NCBI GenBank assembly: GCA_029204225.1
Contig: CM055094.1
Span: 25,072,541 to 25,136,540 of the forward strand
Direction: 5' to 3'
Length of the DNA stretch: 64,000 nt
From: Diphasiastrum complanatum
Taxonomy: Eukaryota; Streptophyta; Lycopodiopsida; Lycopodiales; Lycopodiaceae
This document shows positions 60,113 to 64,000 of the stretch, piece after piece. The notes under the pieces are model-generated. The model saw only the letters and a program-made list of their open reading frames with translations. It did no database searches and was not told the DNA's origin. The position numbers and the translations under genes are program-made. Positions within the stretch are counted from its first letter, which is position 1. Every line of letters starts with the position of its first letter.

Positions 60113-60564
60113 ACATCTTGACGGAACACAATTTGATACACCAGTCAATGGCAGCCGATTACGCAAGTTTTGGTAGCTTGATCCTCCAACTTAGAGTTTT
60201 ATTTGCATTTTTATCTTTTTTTGATTTTTCAATTCTATTGTTTTATATTACTTAATTTTTATTTTTTGAAAAAGACAATAAAAAGAGACAAAAAAATGAA
60301 AACAAGAATGAACTGGAAAAAAATGAATGTTGATGAGCAAAAGTCAAATCAAAATAAAATGAAGAAAAATATCTTTAAGAATATAGGAAGCTTTTTTTGA
60401 GTTTTCAATTCAAACAGTCAAACCAACTCTCGCCAAGCTCACAGATCATTCCAAACAATGTTTTTTAGTTATAGTGAGGTGGGTGGTTTGCAGCGGAAGT
60501 ATCAAATTGATGTTAGTTAGGCAGCTTTATGCCACTTTGAAAACCTTTGTTGAGCATCAAAGAG
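60113..60564. other. AT-rich spacer
   Basis: No feature recognised. Confidence 0.5.
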
Positions 60565-61721
60565 TCATTGTGCACCTTCGCCCGTTTTCGAGTAGTTATG
60601 CAGACTGTGTAAAAACACAAAGAAATCTGTAGGTTTGGATAAAAATTGGACAAAGATTAAAATGTCGATTAGTCGATTAGTAGGAGAATAATCTAACACT
60701 CCCCCTTCATCTGAATCCATGAATGCCTTGACTTTTAAACTTAGTTCTACATTATATCTGACTAACATATTGTAGATGTACTTTTGTTGAGTAACGTAGA
60801 TCAACTTTTGATTTCTGTCTCTATGGATCGTATACCTAGGCAGAAATGAGCTTTGCCCAGATCATTCATGTCGAATTTGGAAGATAGCATAGTCTTTGCT
60901 TCTTTTATCAAATCGATATTGTTGCCAAAGATAATTGTGTCGTCCACACATAAAATGATACGACTGTTGCATTGTCTTGAAGTAAACATTCAAATCTGAA
61001 GAGCTTAGTGTATAGCCGTGATCAATAAGAAAAGTATTGATCCTTTGAAACCATGCTCGAGCATATTGCTTCAAGCCATGAAGTGCCTTATGGAGTTAAC
61101 ACACATGATTGTGTTTACCTTCGATTATATAACCTTTGGGTTGCACCATGTAAATGTCTTCTTCGATGAATCCATTGAGATATGTTGTCTATACATCCAT
61201 TTGATGTATTTCCAAATCTGCTGCAGCAGCAAACGATAATAAAAGTCAAATAGAAGAATGCTTGACTACTGGACTAAAGGTCTCAATGTAATCGATGTTG
61301 TATACTTGAGAAAATCCTCTGGCAACAAGTCGAGTTTTTCTTCTGTCAATGCTTCCGACTGCTTTGTACTTGACTTTGAAAATCCATTTGCAATCAACTA
61401 TGTTTTTGCTAGCAGGTAATTCGACAATCATCCATGTCTGGTTCTTGATAAGAGATGAATACTCTTTATCCATAGCTTCTTTCCAGAGATCGAAATTGGG
61501 CTAATTGAATGTCTCTTCGACAGTCGTCGGCTCCTGAACAAGGTAGGTTGTAGACTCATCAATATACTTGATAGGTGATCTGCTGGTTCTTGATGATCTT
61601 CTAGGGAATAGAGGAAGTTAATCATTTTCATCATACTATAGTTGTTGAATTGCAACATCATCACCTTCCCCCATAATGATGTATTTAGCCTCATTAGATC
61701 TGAGATTAGCATGGAAATCAA
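60565..61721 (-). pseudogene. Copia remnant: reverse transcriptase
   Basis: On the minus strand: ALIKNQTW-type start (SLIKNQTWMIVELPASKNIV, CKWIFKVKYKAVGSIDRRKT, RLVARGFSQ at 61246-61473), then KQYARAWFQRINTFLIDHGY (60862-61074), the catalytic box as CVDDTIIFGNN and GKAHFCLGI (60801-60989), then VTQQKYIYNMLVRYNV (60565-60804). Several frame breaks; no LTR, gag or integrase. The orientation is opposite to the Gypsy remnant beside it. Confidence 0.85.
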
Positions 61722-62319
61722 GCATAAAGATATGATGCAAGCTCTTTGTTACTATAGCATGCATAGTCTTGCCAATCTTGATAGATCTTGGTAACATGAT
61801 GTTGGATATTTGTAATACTTATGATTCAAGAAGTACTCTTGATTTCCTCATGGATTTGTAGCTATTTTCAAGGAGGAGAAGCTTTTGGATCAATCATGCT
61901 CTTCAAGGATGGAAGAAATCAATGGCTAAAGTGCTCAAATGGTGGGAAGCTCTTCTTGATGCTTGGAGATGGCTTTCAATCAAGAAAGCCTTGTCTTGGC
62001 TAAGGTAACATTGCTACAATTTCAGAATTATTGGCCAATTTTCTCATCAAGTTCATGCTGAAGAATCTACTTGAGAAGCTATTCTTAGCTACTTAAGTTT
62101 TGGAGAAAACTAGCTTAGTTATCAAGCTAAATTTTGAAGATGAGTGTGAAGATTTTGCAAAATCTAGCTTGATTAGTTTATACTTTCATGTACATATGTA
62201 AATATCAAATGTGTGGAGCATGTTCCCACTTGTGGAGGGTAGGCCTAGTAATTTTAGTTCATTTATGATGAGTTTAAATAGTCAATAGGCCTCAAACTTG
62301 AGTTCTAGTGAGTTAGTGA
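61722..62319. other. Spacer, no recognised gene
   Basis: No exon or repeat recognised. Confidence 0.5.
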
Positions 62320-62545
62320 CATTTGTCACATAATGTTCGGATTGAAATGCATCCATTTGGCCCAATCACATTTATAGGTGTAGATCACAATGCCAATCAC
62401 TTTAAGAGGTGCATTACATGTGGACCACTCATTTTTAGAGGTGCACATCATGAGGCCCAATCAAATTGTGAGGTGGAAAACATGAGGTCCAATCATGATG
62501 AGAGGTGCAATCTAGGGCTCCAATCATGATGTAGAAAGACAATAA
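62320..62545. repeat. Degenerate tandem repeat, unit about 30 bases
   Basis: GAGGTGCA(N)ATCATG followed by (A)GG(C/T)CCAATCA recurs about six times with substitutions and length changes. Confidence 0.65.
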
Positions 62546-62879
62546 AGGGGTCCAATCATTCTAGAGCGTTTTCTCATGTTAGATCTCATGCTAGTACTAT
62601 ATGGAAGAGCTCTCTCATTGTACATATGGTTTTTTGAGAGCTAATCACAATTTTGGAGTGTTTCTCTTCTATCATCTCTCTACCCGAGAGCTAGCATGTC
62701 TTTCTCTCTCTACCTGAGAGCAAGGGCTCTCTCTCACTCTTTGTATGTGTTTGGGACTTAGTTTTTTTTACCATTCTAAGTGTTTGGTTTGAGTGAGAAA
62801 GTGTGGATGATCATTAATGAATGCATGTGTGCTCTTGTCTCAAGATCAACCAGAGCCCGAAATAAAGTGATATTCACAA

Positions 62880-63540
<661 letters not shown>

Positions 63541-64000
63541 CACATAGTCCCTCTTGACAAGTCAAGACCAAACCCTGTGAACCCTTCAATTTATAGCATA
63601 ATAGGTAAAAATAGCTGTATAAAGTTTAACAATACAGAGTACCATAAAGCGAAGCAAGTTTTAAGACGCCCAGCTGTTACCTGCCACCATCCCACACAAC
63701 AAAACCCCATGAGTTAGTCGCGTGAGGAAGACAGGTGTCAAAGCCGAGCATCAATTGTTATCCATGTCCGAAACAAGATTCACTACCTTATCAACTAGGT
63801 TGCATTAAAAACAAGTACGTCCAATCTTTCCAATCATTCATTTCATAACTTAGCAATATGTTTTGCCCTTTTAACAAAGCTGTATCATGGCAGACGCCAT
63901 ACTGATCAGTAAAGGAGCAAAAAGAACGTATTAGTTTCACATATACATTCTACATGTAAGTAACTATCTTTCATTACACAGATGGGACAGAGACTGGGCA
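63541..64000. other. Window end, no recognised gene
   Basis: No exon or repeat recognised. Confidence 0.5.

Overview
The window looks like TE-dominated nuclear DNA of a flowering plant. The evidence is a set of Ty1/Copia and Ty3/Gypsy LTR retrotransposons primed by initiator Met-tRNA (the TGGTATCAGAGC type of site), long CT/GA and AT microsatellites, AT-rich spacers, and pieces of plant-type genes. These gene pieces are a plastid NhaD-type Na+/H+ antiporter, the eIF4B N-terminus and the SMC3 hinge. I cannot name the species. No CRISPR array, rRNA gene or convincing tRNA gene was seen.

Layout. 1-4634: microsatellites, an interspersed repeat and no recognised gene. 4635-5402: an open frame of unknown family, ending at the broken edge of Copia A (5408-11068, minus). 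11069-14290: very decayed DNA with a Gypsy-like polypurine tract and LTR start. 14300-15420: a repeat remnant followed by a foldback (inverted-array) element. 16265-16470: an eIF4B first-exon fragment. 17035-22328: Copia B (minus, TSD GTTTG). 22329-25460: microsatellites and GC-rich palindromic repeats. 26170-28339: four spliced 5' exons of the NHD1-type antiporter (minus). 28430-30335: several tandem repeat blocks and two strong hairpins. 30982-34915: coding remnants on the minus strand, the main one a decayed multi-exon gene combining a ParB-like domain with a beta-class N4/N6 DNA methyltransferase domain. 37083-44321: Copia C (minus, TSD TAATC), with a 1.1-kb insert (TSD CAAAG) nested in its 3' LTR. 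44900-45810: a long CT/TA microsatellite and a tandem duplication. 48411-55860: a minus-strand acidic coding sequence of unknown family, split by Copia D (48959-54403, plus, TSD TAGAT), a non-autonomous element that keeps gag-protease but has lost integrase, RT and RNase H. 55979-56310: an SMC3 hinge fragment. 57285-61721: remnants of a Copia gag, a Gypsy RNase H-integrase and a Copia RT. 62320-63530: degenerate tandem repeats and a second copy of the repeat seen near 1600, ending in a very long GA tract.

There is no co-operating gene set. The retroelements are independent insertions of different age and the host gene pieces are partial. The most unusual item is the ParB-like plus DNA methyltransferase gene, an architecture better known from phages and bacterial mobile elements. 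Here it is a spliced plant gene with frame breaks, and its introns carry repeated copies of a short palindrome.
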